Assembly: GCF_902706295.1 (NCBI RefSeq)
Contig: NZ_CACSJJ010000010.1
Coordinates: 1-64,000 of the forward strand
Source: Arthrobacter sp. 18067
GTDB lineage: Bacteria > Actinomycetota > Actinomycetes > Actinomycetales > Micrococcaceae
Length of the DNA: 64,000 nt
Reading direction: 5' to 3'
Made by a program: the position numbers and the translations under genes. The first letter of the stretch is position 1. Every line of letters starts with the position of its first letter. The notes beneath the pieces were generated by a model. The model ran no database searches. It was not told the DNA's origin and worked only from the letters and a program-made list of their open reading frames with translations. This document shows, in pieces, positions 15,824 through 24,328 of the stretch.

Positions 15824-17472
15824 CCCGGACAGTAGTGATCGGCGGTGGCATCGCTGGGCTTGCCACGGCCGCACTCCTCGCCCATGAAGGACACGAGGTC
15901 CAGCTCCTCGAGCAGCGCGACCGGGTTGGCGGGCGCGCTGGCAGCCTTGAACGGAACGGCTTCCGGTGGGACACCGGCCCTTCCTGGTACCTGATGCCGG
16001 GGGTCTTCGACCACTTCTTCCGGTTGCTCGGCACCAGTGCTGCCGAACAGTTGGACCTGCATACCCTCAGCCCCGCGTACCGCGTCTTCAGCGAACCAAA
16101 TCACGACGGCGTGCGGCCGGACCCGCTGACGGTCCCCTTGGGCAGCGATCAGGTTTTGGAGACTTTCGAGGGAGTTGAGCCTGGCAGCGCGAAGGAGCTC
16201 ACCGCCTACCTCGCCTCCGCCCGGAACACTACGGAGATGGCGGAGCGTTTCTTCCTCTATAACCCGTTCACCAAATTGCAGGCACTGCTCCGTCCGGAGG
16301 TTGTGCGGAGCTTGCCCAAGCTGGCGCAACTGCTCCTGACGCCCCTCGATAAGTACGTGTCCCAGCGGTTCCAACACCCTGTCCTACGGCAGGTCCTCGG
16401 ATATCCGGCGGTTTTCCTTGGCACCAACCCGGCAGCTGCTCCCGCCATGTACCACTTGATGAGTGCCTTGGACCTGGGCGACGGCGTGCAGTATCCGATG
16501 GGCGGGTTCCACGAGCTCGTGGGCCGGCTTGAGGCATTGGCAGTGGACGCCGGCGTCAGGATCCACACCGGAGCGGAAGCCCTTAAGATCACCACCCGCG
16601 AGGCCTCCCGGACCAAGAAGCTGGGCCGCTTCGATGGCGTTAGGCTCCCTGCTCCTCTCTCCGGGAAGGACTGCCGGGAGGTCACGGGGGTAAAGTGGCG
16701 CGACAATTCCGGCGCAGAGCACTACAGCGTTGCCGACCTCGTGGTCTCCGGCGCCGACCTGCACCACACCGAAACCCAACTGCTGGGCGTCAGGGACCGG
16801 AGCTACAACAGCAAGTACTGGCAGAGCCGCACCAGCGGTCCCGGCGCAGTCCTGGTGATGCTTGGCGTGAAGGGTTCGCTGCCGGAGCTTCCCCACCACT
16901 CCCTGTTCTTCACGCGGGACTGGGAGGCGAATTTCGCCGCGATCTTCGGAGCCGAAACCAGCATCCCCGACCCCGCCTCCATCTATGTCTGCAAACCCAG
17001 CGCCACCGACTCCGGGGTCGCGCCGCAGGGCCACGAGAACCTCTTCATCCTGGTTCCCGTCCCTGCCGATCCACAGCTTGGGGCCGGTGGTCCCGACGGC
17101 AGCGGCGATGCCCTCATTGAGCGGACCGCCGACGCCGCCATCGACCAGATCGCCCGTTGGGCCAACATTCCGGACCTCCGCGAGAGGATCGTTGCCCGGC
17201 ACACCACAGGCCCCGCTGACTTCGTCCACGAGTACAACTCATGGCGGGGCGGCATGCTGGGACCGGCACACACGCTGCGGCAGAGCGCGATGTTCAGGGC
17301 GCAGAACGCCTCCAAGCGTGTGCGCGGCCTCTATTACGCCGGCGCCACCACTGCTCCTGGCGTGGGAGTACCGATGTGCCTCATCAGTGCAGAGCTGGTC
17401 CTGAAGCGGATCCGCGGCGACCACAGTCCCGGCCCCACCACGGTGAGGCCTGTTGCCAGCAGGATTGGCTGA
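15820..17472 (+). CDS. crtI: Phytoene desaturase
   Basis: 550 residues. N-terminal dinucleotide-binding motif VVIGGGIAGLATAALLAHEG followed by the FAD segment VGGRAGSLERNGFRWDTGPSW. The CrtI-type C-terminal signature is GLYYAGATTAPGVGVPMCLIS. It desaturates phytoene to lycopene at the membrane. Its TGA stop shares one base with the ATG of the cyclase subunit gene. Confidence 0.93.
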   Translation: MTRTVVIGGGIAGLATAALLAHEGHEVQLLEQRDRVGGRAGSLERNGFRWDTGPSWYLMPGVFDHFFRLLGTSAAEQLDLHTLSPAYRVFSEPNHDGVRPDPLTVPLGSDQVLETFEGVEPGSAKELTAYLASARNTTEMAERFFLYNPFTKLQALLRPEVVRSLPKLAQLLLTPLDKYVSQRFQHPVLRQVLGYPAVFLGTNPAAAPAMYHLMSALDLGDGVQYPMGGFHELVGRLEALAVDAGVRIHTGAEALKITTREASRTKKLGRFDGVRLPAPLSGKDCREVTGVKWRDNSGAEHYSVADLVVSGADLHHTETQLLGVRDRSYNSKYWQSRTSGPGAVLVMLGVKGSLPELPHHSLFFTRDWEANFAAIFGAETSIPDPASIYVCKPSATDSGVAPQGHENLFILVPVPADPQLGAGGPDGSGDALIERTADAAIDQIARWANIPDLRERIVARHTTGPADFVHEYNSWRGGMLGPAHTLRQSAMFRAQNASKRVRGLYYAGATTAPGVGVPMCLISAELVLKRIRGDHSPGPTTVRPVASRIG

Positions 17473-17822
17473 TGGGTGTCCTCTATTTGCTCTCGCTGCT
17501 GCTCGGGATCGGCTGCATGCTTCTGCTGGACCACCGCTTCCGACTGTTTTTCTGGCGCGACGCCAAGGCAGCGGCGATCGTCACCGCCGTCGGGGTCTTG
17601 TTCCTTCTCTTCTGGGACCTGGCCGGGATCGGCCTGGGGATTTTCCTGCGCGGTGAAGGCACCATCGCCACAGGCCTGTTGATCGCCCCTGAGCTGCCCA
17701 TCGAGGAGCCAATCTTCCTGCTTTTCCTGGTGCTGTGCACGATGGTTTTGTACACGGGCTCCCGGCGGCTGCTTGACCGGATCCCGGCCAAACGCAGTGA
17801 GAAACAGTGGGAGAACGTATGA
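17472..17822 (+). CDS. crtYe: Lycopene cyclase subunit, CrtYe/CrtYc type
   Basis: 116 residues from ATG 17472, which overlaps the crtI stop by one base; the frame is open further upstream inside crtI. Three membrane helices are visible (MGVLYLLSLLLGIGCMLLLD, IVTAVGVLFLLFWDLAGIGL, PIFLLFLVLCTMVLYTG). The RFRLFFWRDAKA and ELPIEEPIFLLFL signatures match one half of the heterodimeric bacterial lycopene cyclases of C50 carotenoid producers. Gene order supports epsilon or gamma cyclisation of the elongated lycopene; the ring type cannot be told from sequence alone. Confidence 0.85.
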   Translation: MGVLYLLSLLLGIGCMLLLDHRFRLFFWRDAKAAAIVTAVGVLFLLFWDLAGIGLGIFLRGEGTIATGLLIAPELPIEEPIFLLFLVLCTMVLYTGSRRLLDRIPAKRSEKQWENV

Positions 17823-19030
17823 CCTACTTGTGGCTCGCACTCGCCTTCATCGCCGCGGCGGTAGTCGCCGGTGTGGTCCTTGCCCGCAAAGGCGCCTTTC
17901 CCGGCGAAGCGGGCAGGCATTGGAAAGCTGTAGGCCTCGCGTTCGCCGCCTTGGTTGTCCTGACCGCCGTGTTCGACTCCGTCATGATCGGCATGGAGCT
18001 CTTCCACTACGACGCATCGCACATCCTTGGCGTCAGGGTAGGACTCGCGCCGATCGAGGATTTCGCCTACCCACTGGCCGGCGTCGTGGCACTTCCAGGA
18101 CTGTGGATGTGGCTGACGCGGAAGCGCAAGCAGACCAGCGAAGGCCGCGCGGAATCGGGACTCAAGGGCCTCGTCCCCCAAGCGTTGCTCGCATCCCGCC
18201 CCGTCAGCTGGATCAACACTGCCTACCCATTCACCGCGGCCATGCTCCTGACCACCCGCGAGGTGGACTGGGTGCTGATCGTCGGCACGTTCTACTTCCT
18301 GATCCCCTACAACCTGGCTATGTACGGGATCAACGATGTCTTCGACTACGAGTCGGACCTGAAGAATCCGCGCAAGGGCGGGATCGAGGGCGCACTCCTC
18401 CAGCCGAGGCTGCACCGGCCCATGCTGTGGCTCGCGGCAATTACCAATGTGCCGTTCCTGCTGGTTCTCGCTTTCGCCGGAGGTCCGGCGGCCTGGCTGA
18501 GCCTGGCCGTCAGCGCCTTCGCGGTTGTGGCCTACTCGGTCGCAGGGCTCCGCTTCAAGGAACGCCCGGTCTTGGACTCGCTGACGTCCAGTACGCACTT
18601 TGTGAGTCCCGCCGTCGTCGGCCTTGCCTTGGCGGGCGCCGATGTGACACCAGGGTTGATTGTCGTGCTGGTGGCGTTTTTCCTGTGGGGCATGGCCGCG
18701 CACGCCTTCGGCGCCGTCCAGGACATCGAGCCCGACCGGCAGGCCGGCATAGGCTCCATAGCAACAGTCATCGGTGCCAGACGGACCGTGAGGCTCGCCG
18801 TCGTGCTCTGGTTGGTTGCCGGCCTGGCGATGCTGGCCACGCCGTGGCCGGGGCCGCTCGCGGCGATCATCGCCGTCCCGTACATCGCCAACTGCGCACC
18901 GTACTGGAACGTGACGGATACGACGGCGGCACGCACCAATGTGGCGTGGCGGCGGTTCATTTGGCTCAACTACGGTTCAGGATTCCTGGTGACGCTGATA
19001 CTGATCCTGCACTGGAGCCTCACGTCATGA
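17819..19030 (+). CDS. Fused lycopene cyclase subunit (CrtYf-like) and lycopene elongase (CrtEb-like)
   Basis: 403 residues from ATG 17819 (ATGA overlap with the previous gene). Residues ~1-105 are the second cyclase subunit, with helices and FDSVMIGMELFHYD plus GLAPIEDFAYPLAGVVALPG. A short basic linker (RKRKQTSEG) leads to a UbiA-type prenyltransferase (~125-403) with Asp-rich motifs NDVFDYESD and DIEPDRQAG. The second half adds C5 units to lycopene to give C50 carotenoids; the first partners CrtYe. In C. glutamicum and Micrococcus luteus these are separate genes. With the upstream genes this predicts a decaprenoxanthin- or sarcinaxanthin-type pigment. Confidence 0.88.
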   Translation: MTYLWLALAFIAAAVVAGVVLARKGAFPGEAGRHWKAVGLAFAALVVLTAVFDSVMIGMELFHYDASHILGVRVGLAPIEDFAYPLAGVVALPGLWMWLTRKRKQTSEGRAESGLKGLVPQALLASRPVSWINTAYPFTAAMLLTTREVDWVLIVGTFYFLIPYNLAMYGINDVFDYESDLKNPRKGGIEGALLQPRLHRPMLWLAAITNVPFLLVLAFAGGPAAWLSLAVSAFAVVAYSVAGLRFKERPVLDSLTSSTHFVSPAVVGLALAGADVTPGLIVVLVAFFLWGMAAHAFGAVQDIEPDRQAGIGSIATVIGARRTVRLAVVLWLVAGLAMLATPWPGPLAAIIAVPYIANCAPYWNVTDTTAARTNVAWRRFIWLNYGSGFLVTLILILHWSLTS

Positions 19031-19546
19031 CTGGGACGGTTCACCGGGCTCTTCATCGATGGTGTCCAGTGCCTCGCGCATGTGCTGGAGGAAGTCCACC
19101 ACGATCTGCGACTCGTCCGGGCTCAACGCGCACGCCGCATCCAGCATCCGGCGGTGCATTCCGCCCAGGGTATGCCGCACTTCCTGGTCTGAGCCGGGAG
19201 TTGCCTTCAGGATCAGCGCCCGCCGATCAGTGGGGTGGGGTTCACGGCGAATGTGGCCGGATTCCACCAAACGGTCGATCAGGGTGGTCATGGACGCCGA
19301 CGTTATCCCCAGCTTGTCGCCCAAATCCTTCGGCTTCATCACCTTGCCGGCAGCCTCTGCTTCGAACAGATAACGCAGGGCCAGCAGGTCCTTCTCACCC
19401 ATTCCCATGGATGAACGCGTCCTGCGGCGCATCGCCTGCTCGGAGGCGCGGTAATCGCGCAGGGCGTTCAGCACGTCAATGGCAATGGCCTTCTGACCTG
19501 GGTCTTTGCCGTACCAATAGCCCTTTGCGTGGCCTTCCGAGTCCAT
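19025..19546 (-). CDS. Second MarR-family regulator at the carotenoid locus
   Basis: 173 residues from ATG 19546 (MDSEGHAKGYWYGK), preferred over an open frame to 19588 because AAGGA lies ~9 bases upstream. The winged helix-turn-helix includes DLLALRYLFEA, MKPKDLGDKLGITSASMTTL and HPTDRRALILK. It resembles the MarR at 12575 in the SxSTT/SASMT recognition region. It converges on the end of the elongase gene (6-base overlap) and is divergent from the TspO-like gene, which it may control. Confidence 0.78.
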   Translation of the reverse strand: MDSEGHAKGYWYGKDPGQKAIAIDVLNALRDYRASEQAMRRRTRSSMGMGEKDLLALRYLFEAEAAGKVMKPKDLGDKLGITSASMTTLIDRLVESGHIRREPHPTDRRALILKATPGSDQEVRHTLGGMHRRMLDAACALSPDESQIVVDFLQHMREALDTIDEEPGEPSQS

Positions 19547-19581
19547 CCGATGTTCCTTCGATAAGCGTAAAGCTTGATTCA

Positions 19582-19599
19582 CTAGCATTTTGATACTAG
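19582..19599. promoter_or_regulatory. Imperfect palindrome between second marR and tspO-like gene
   Basis: CTAGCAT-TTTG-ATACTAG has one mismatch per arm pair. It lies 36 bases upstream of the MarR start and 73 bases upstream of the TspO-like start. It is a plausible MarR operator and shares CTAG ends with the site at 13200-13212. Confidence 0.45.
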
Positions 19600-19671
19600 G
19601 TCACGGACCTCGTGAATGCATGACACCGTCCAATCCCACACCCACGAAGCACCAGGAAAGAGGCACTGCAC

Positions 19672-20463
19672 ATGGCAACAGCAAGCTCGGACCTCGCCCG
19701 GCAAATCACGGTTACCGCGAGCTTGGCGGTCTGCATCGTCGGCTCGATGATCGGCGTCGGGGTGTTCGGCGGCACCCCGATTGCGCAGGCAGCGGGCGGG
19801 GCTTTGTCCGCCGACTCCACCCTGCTGGCCCCGGCCACGCCCGCTTTCTCCATCTGGTCCGTGGTTTACACCGGCCTTGTTGCCTACACGGTGTGGCAGT
19901 GGCTGCCGTCCCAGCGGGCCAATCCGCGGCAACGCTCCCTCGGCTGGATCGTTGCAGTCTCCATGATCCTGAACGCGGTGTGGATCCTCTCCGTGCAGGC
20001 CGGTTGGCTCCTTGTCAGTGTTCTGGTGATCCTGGCCCTGCTCTCCACCCTGGTGTTGGCGTTCCTCCGCTATAGCCAGACCCGTGCCGCGTCGTGGGTT
20101 GAGGCTGTTGTGGTGGACGGAACCCTGGGTTTGTATCTGGGCTGGACCAGCGTGGCCGTGTGCGCCAACATCGCCGCTGCTTTGAAGGCATTTGGTTTTC
20201 TGGGCTTTGGGTTGCGTCCAGAAATCTGGTCCGTCGCCGTGCTCGTGGTGGTGGCCGTCGTCGGTATTGCCTTGGCTATCAAGGGACACGGGCGCCTCGC
20301 CCTGGCAGCCGCCATCGCGTGGGGCCTCGTCTGGATCACGGTCGGCCGCAGTACCGATGCACCCGAGTCCTTCCCGACGGCGATCGCGGCGGCCGTTGCT
20401 GCTGCCCTGGTTCTCGGTGCGGCCATCACGGTGCGGGCACGGGCTGTGCTGGCCGAACGCTAG
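19672..20463 (+). CDS. TspO/MBR-like tryptophan-rich membrane protein
   Basis: 263 residues, seven or more hydrophobic helices. TPAFSIWSVVYTGLVAYTVW, LNAVWILSVQAGWLL and DGTLGLYLGWTSVAVCANI resemble TspO-family signatures, with extra helices relative to the ~160-residue five-helix TspO. TspO proteins bind tetrapyrroles and modulate pigment or stress responses. Its position beside the carotenoid operon and a MarR gene suits a role in photo-oxidative response; this is inference. Confidence 0.7.
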   Translation: MATASSDLARQITVTASLAVCIVGSMIGVGVFGGTPIAQAAGGALSADSTLLAPATPAFSIWSVVYTGLVAYTVWQWLPSQRANPRQRSLGWIVAVSMILNAVWILSVQAGWLLVSVLVILALLSTLVLAFLRYSQTRAASWVEAVVVDGTLGLYLGWTSVAVCANIAAALKAFGFLGFGLRPEIWSVAVLVVVAVVGIALAIKGHGRLALAAAIAWGLVWITVGRSTDAPESFPTAIAAAVAAALVLGAAITVRARAVLAER

Positions 20464-20579
20464 ATCCAGCCACGTATTCCCGACAGGTCCCGCAGCTCAC
20501 TGGACGTAGAAGTCACGGCTTTTCCACATAGGGAGCTTTCGACCTTATGGCGCCGTATGCCTGCTGGAAGAGTTGAGGC

Positions 20580-22121
20580 ATGGAGCAGATTCGGGACACG
20601 CAGACACCGCCAGACGCGGCGCTTGTTCCTGTCTCGAGGCATTGGACCGACGAGACCACGCCCCGGGTTTCTGACCTCATTGCACTCCTGGGCGCGATCC
20701 CCCTCGGCACCGCGAGCCGGGAGTTGATCGACCAGATCCGCGGGCTCGAAGACCTGAAGTCAGCCATCGTGGGGTTGCAGGCCCGTGCAGCGGTGGCCTT
20801 TGACCTGACCCAGCGGCAGGAACAAGCCGAGGCCGGCGTCCCCGCGTCCGAGCGGGGCCACGGTGTTGGGGCGCAGATCGCGCTGGCCCGGCGGGAATCC
20901 CCGAATCGGGGCTCCCGTCTTCTGGGGTTGGCGAAGGCGCTGGTGACGGAGATGCCGCACACCATGGCGGCACTGGAATCGGGGCAGTTGAATGAATGGC
21001 GGGCCACGCTGCTCGTCAAGGAAACAGCATGCCTGTCTGTAGAGGACCGATGCGCCGTGGACGAGGAACTCGCCGCCGACACCGGCACGTTCGAGGGGAA
21101 GGGCGACCGGGCAATCATCGCAGCCGCGAAAGCCGCAGCCTACCGGCGTGATCCGCGTTCCGTTGCCCACCGAGCCAGCCACGCTGCCACGGAACGGACA
21201 GTGAGCCTGCGGCCCGCGCCGGACACCATGACCTACCTGACCGCGCTACTCCCGGTGGCCCAGGGTGTGGCAGCGTACGCCGCTCTGACCCGTGCTGCTG
21301 ACTCTGCCCGATCGGCCGGGGACCCCCGGATCCGGGGCCAGGTCATGGCAGATACCCTCGTCGAGCGCATCACCGGCAGGCGCGGCGGCATCAGCGGAAT
21401 CGACCTCCAGCTCGTCATGACCGACCGAACCCTCTTTCAGGGCGACAGCGAACCTGCCCGGCTCCAAGGCTATGGAATCGTCCCGGCAGAGTGGACCAGA
21501 AAGCTACTCGGACTCGGAACGGAAGCCGGCGTGAATCAAGACACGGGTCTGGGCCAGAATCCCGTGAATGGCCAGCATCCGGCCCCAAGGCAGTATTCAG
21601 AGCTAACCGTGTGGTTGCGCCGGCTCTACACCGCACCGGCCACCGGCGAACTTCTGGCCATGGACTCCAAAGCAAGGCTCTTCCCACCACGGCTCAGGCG
21701 TTTCATCGAAACCCGCGATGACACCTGCCGCACCCCATACTGCGACGCGCCCATACGCCACATCGACCACATCGTCCCCTGGCACTCCGGCGGCACCACG
21801 TGTGTGGACAACGGCGCCGGACTCTGCGAAGCCTGCAACCACGCCAAAGAAAACCCCGGCTGGGCGACGAAAACCCTCCCCGAAGATGTCCACACTCTCG
21901 AAATTCGCACACCAACCGGCCACAGCTATCAATCGAAGGCGCAGCCTCTGCCCGGGCATAACTACGGGCACGTCCCGGAGCCTCCACCGGCAACCAGCGA
22001 TCCCACGCCTGAAGAGCAACAGCAGTCACACCGCCGGCAGTCCCAGCACAACCGACGCAGGCACATCATGCGCGCGAAGGCAGGCAAGTTTCACCGGAGG
22101 AAGAAGCTGGTCCCAGCCTAG
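20580..22121 (+). CDS. DUF222 (13E12-repeat) HNH endonuclease domain protein
   Basis: 513 residues. The N-terminal ~330 residues are the DUF222/13E12 helical domain ([56 protein letters not shown]). The C-terminal HNH nuclease reads [43 protein letters not shown], with complete zinc cysteines and the catalytic His. The tail is basic ([14 protein letters not shown]). Such proteins occur in many copies in actinobacteria and the role is unknown. It stands alone here. Confidence 0.88.
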   Translation: MEQIRDTQTPPDAALVPVSRHWTDETTPRVSDLIALLGAIPLGTASRELIDQIRGLEDLKSAIVGLQARAAVAFDLTQRQEQAEAGVPASERGHGVGAQIALARRESPNRGSRLLGLAKALVTEMPHTMAALESGQLNEWRATLLVKETACLSVEDRCAVDEELAADTGTFEGKGDRAIIAAAKAAAYRRDPRSVAHRASHAATERTVSLRPAPDTMTYLTALLPVAQGVAAYAALTRAADSARSAGDPRIRGQVMADTLVERITGRRGGISGIDLQLVMTDRTLFQGDSEPARLQGYGIVPAEWTRKLLGLGTEAGVNQDTGLGQNPVNGQHPAPRQYSELTVWLRRLYTAPATGELLAMDSKARLFPPRLRRFIETRDDTCRTPYCDAPIRHIDHIVPWHSGGTTCVDNGAGLCEACNHAKENPGWATKTLPEDVHTLEIRTPTGHSYQSKAQPLPGHNYGHVPEPPPATSDPTPEEQQQSHRRQSQHNRRRHIMRAKAGKFHRRKKLVPA

Positions 22122-22203
22122 AAACGGTGTGCGTTTGGTCGCGGGTTCGTCGCGCGTTTAGGGTCGATTCAAACGGCAAGCAGCAACGCCGCGCAGCCGC
22201 GCC

Positions 22204-22539
22204 CTATGCCGGGCAGGCGTCTTTCAATGCCTGAACGGACTCAGCCGGCACTTGGTCGCCGGCCTCCGCGATCTGGTTCAACGGCGTCGTGATGTCCGAG
22301 GGAACTCCAGCAGCATTCGCTGCCGACACCAAACCAGCCAGCAGCTGCTTGTCCTGAACGCTGACCAAGCCATCCTGGACCACCGCGCAAATCTGCTTGG
22401 TTACTTCATCGGCAGCGGCAGTGGCTACCTTTGATGCGGCCTCGCTGGCGGCGTTTCCGGCAGCTTCCTCCACTGCCCCGCAGCCGACAAGTAGCAGCAA
22501 AAGAGGGACGGCGGAAAGGGCAGCGAGGCGACGGGTCAT
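22204..22539 (-). CDS. Small secreted lipoprotein
   Basis: 111 residues. A lipoprotein signal peptide (MTRRLAALSAVPLLLLLVGC) gives a lipobox with Cys20. The mature part is Ala-rich and helical, with two further cysteines (QICAVVQ and KDACPA at the C-terminus) that could form a disulfide. It would be anchored to the outer face of the membrane. I do not recognise a family. Confidence 0.7.
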   Translation of the reverse strand: MTRRLAALSAVPLLLLLVGCGAVEEAAGNAASEAASKVATAAADEVTKQICAVVQDGLVSVQDKQLLAGLVSAANAAGVPSDITTPLNQIAEAGDQVPAESVQALKDACPA

Positions 22540-22615
22540 GAGTCCAGCCTAGCAATCCGGCAGCATGGCCCAGGTTTGCCTAGTCCGTGGTTGCGTGGAT
22601 TGATAGGCTCGCCGA

Positions 22616-23011
22616 ATGCGGATCCGGCCGATCGATCTTGTGGATGTACTCGTCTACTTGGTCGTGTTGGGCGTGTTTATCCAGCTGTTCCCCGCCGTCA
22701 TCTCCGAGTCCTTCCTGCTGGCCCTCCTAACGGCGATCCTGCTGAAGGCAGTGCTCGAGATCGTAATGTTCGCCAAGAAGAAGATCGTCGGACGCATCAG
22801 GGGTGGAAAGACCGTGGCAGCCCGGATTGTCAGCGTTGTCGCGCTGCTGTTTGTCATGCCGGGAAGCAAGTTCGTGGTGCTGGAGTTGGTCGATTTCGTG
22901 TTCGGCGACGCCGTACAACTCGGCGGATTCTTCGCAGTGACAGCCCTCATCATCGTGCTGATGCTGGCTCGCGGCGGGATGCGACGTTTGTTCGCAAGGT
23001 CAGGGCAGTGA
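22616..23011 (+). CDS. Small integral membrane protein
   Basis: 131 residues with helices at ~9-28 (VLVYLVVLGVFIQLFPAVI), ~32-52, a basic segment (AKKKIVGRIRGGK), then ~68-84 and ~100-120. It has no catalytic motif and no recognised family. It is divergent from the small lipoprotein gene, and its 3' end meets the 3' end of the PheS-like ligase gene. Confidence 0.6.
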   Translation: MRIRPIDLVDVLVYLVVLGVFIQLFPAVISESFLLALLTAILLKAVLEIVMFAKKKIVGRIRGGKTVAARIVSVVALLFVMPGSKFVVLELVDFVFGDAVQLGGFFAVTALIIVLMLARGGMRRLFARSGQ

Positions 23012-23035
23012 TGGATGTGGGCACCGGCTGCACCT

Positions 23036-24154
23036 TCACCTCACGATGAGTTCCATGACCGGGCCTTCATGTAGGGCACGGTAAACGTCGTCGCGGATGT
23101 GGTTTGCCGCGGGATCAGTCAGCGTCCGACCCAGCGGACGAAGGACCAAACGTATCAACGCGTTGGCCTGTCCGGGCCGGATTTGGAGCCTGTCCCGAGC
23201 TGCCGAAGGAAGCTCGCGGTACGGAGTCAGGGCCAACAGTTCCACACTTTCCAGATCGTCTGCACGCTCCCCCAGCGCCGAACGCACCCTGTCGCCGAGC
23301 AACTCGTCGTCCAGGTCTTCGCCAACCACGATTGAAATGTCCCGACTGATGGAAGGCATCTGGGAGACGGGTTTCCACGGCGCCAAGTCCAACATTTGCT
23401 GTTCGATCCTGGGGTCAACGGACCTCAACAGCCTGATGTCGGGAATACCCTTGCGAAGCATCAATGCACGGTCCAACCCCATTCCCAGTGCGAGTCCCGA
23501 CCATTGAGCGGGATCCAAACCGGCGTCCAGGAAAAGTTGGGGTGCCATGAGCCCACATTCCGCGAGTTCCAGCCACTCGCCATCCAGGCGGACATCGAGC
23601 TGCAGGCCGTTTTGTGTATAAGGGTGGATTGCCGGAACCGTCCGCCAGTCCGCGCCGGGCAGAACCGTGGCTACAAGCGAGCCGACCATGTCTTGCAGAT
23701 GGCTGGAGTTCAACGCGTCCATGGAGCTCACGCGCCACAGGTCCACTTGATGCGGCGTCCCCACATGCGTCCGGTCTATGGAGTCACGCCTGTAGACAAG
23801 GCCTGGGATAGCCCAGAGCTCGTCGAGAGACACTGTTGGATCAAGGGCCCGCAACAGGGCCGGGATGGACGCTGAAGTGTGGCTGCGCAGCATGACAGTG
23901 GGGCTGACATAGCGGGAGTATCGCTGGTCGCGGGTGACGTCCGCCCCACTGAACCCCAGGTGATCGTAATTGTCGGCAACGCTCACCAAAGGGCTGTGGC
24001 GGATGGTTCGTTGACGCACTCCCCACTGGGTTTGCAGCGTGTCCAACACGTTGAGCAGCAGTGTCTGCATCGCATGCGGGCCATGGTCCGGATTTGAGAG
24101 ATCCCGGCTGATCAAGGCGTCATGAAGCTCGACAGGGTTTAGATAATTAGGCAT
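23036..24154 (-). CDS. PheS-like orphan ligase (class II aminoacyl-tRNA synthetase fold)
   Basis: 372 residues from ATG 24154 (MPNYLNPVELHDAL), set by AAAGGA 6 bases upstream. Class II synthetase elements resembling PheS/PylS-type catalytic cores are seen: motif 2-like DQRYSRYVSPTVMLRSHTS, VYRRDSIDRTHVGTPHQVDLW, WLELAECGLMAPQLFL, and motif 3-like SGLALGMGLDRALMLRKGI. A C-terminal ferredoxin-like anticodon-binding-type domain of PheT-B8/FDX kind follows (ISRDISIVVGEDLDDE). It is not the housekeeping PheS, since there is no pheT and the coiled-coil N-terminus is missing. Some genome annotations name such proteins 'PheS-related mystery ligase SrmL' (from memory, unverified). Substrate unknown. 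Confidence 0.75.
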   Translation of the reverse strand: MPNYLNPVELHDALISRDLSNPDHGPHAMQTLLLNVLDTLQTQWGVRQRTIRHSPLVSVADNYDHLGFSGADVTRDQRYSRYVSPTVMLRSHTSASIPALLRALDPTVSLDELWAIPGLVYRRDSIDRTHVGTPHQVDLWRVSSMDALNSSHLQDMVGSLVATVLPGADWRTVPAIHPYTQNGLQLDVRLDGEWLELAECGLMAPQLFLDAGLDPAQWSGLALGMGLDRALMLRKGIPDIRLLRSVDPRIEQQMLDLAPWKPVSQMPSISRDISIVVGEDLDDELLGDRVRSALGERADDLESVELLALTPYRELPSAARDRLQIRPGQANALIRLVLRPLGRTLTDPAANHIRDDVYRALHEGPVMELIVR

Positions 24155-24219
24155 TGGTAGTCCTTTGGATTCTGGGGTGAGCAGCGGGTTCCTCCCCCGA
24201 CTCACTCCAGCGCCAGGAC

Positions 24220-24291
24220 CTAGGCGCGCGCCTCATAGCCCTCGCGACCGGACACCGGTCGGGGGCAAGTAAATCGACGCGTGGAAAGCAT
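24220..24291 (-). CDS. Possible 23-aa peptide upstream of the PheS-like ligase
   Basis: ATG 24291 opens a 23-codon frame (MLSTRRFTCPRPVSGREGYE plus three residues) ending 65 bases before the ligase start. GGAGG lies 12 bases upstream, strong but slightly far. A 7-bp hairpin (24245-24261) is inside the frame and a GC palindrome (24222-24233) overlaps its end. It could be a regulatory leader peptide, a substrate of the ligase, or chance. Confidence 0.3.
   Translation of the reverse strand: MLSTRRFTCPRPVSGREGYEARA
24245..24261. terminator. Hairpin between methyltransferase and ligase genes
   Basis: CGACCGG (24245-24251) pairs with CCGGTCG (24255-24261) around an ACA loop. It is about 70 bases past the stop of the methyltransferase pseudogene and about 90 bases before the ligase start. 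It may end the former or act as an attenuator for the latter. No T-run follows. Confidence 0.4.
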
Positions 24292-24328
24292 AGGCCGACT
24301 ATACCTCCGTCCTTCGCGAAGGCACAGG

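Noticed and set aside
17773..19593. 606-codon plus-strand frame over the fused cyclase-elongase gene
   Set aside because: Its product is Arg/Pro/Gly-rich without domains, whereas the other frame has clear CrtYf and CrtEb motifs.
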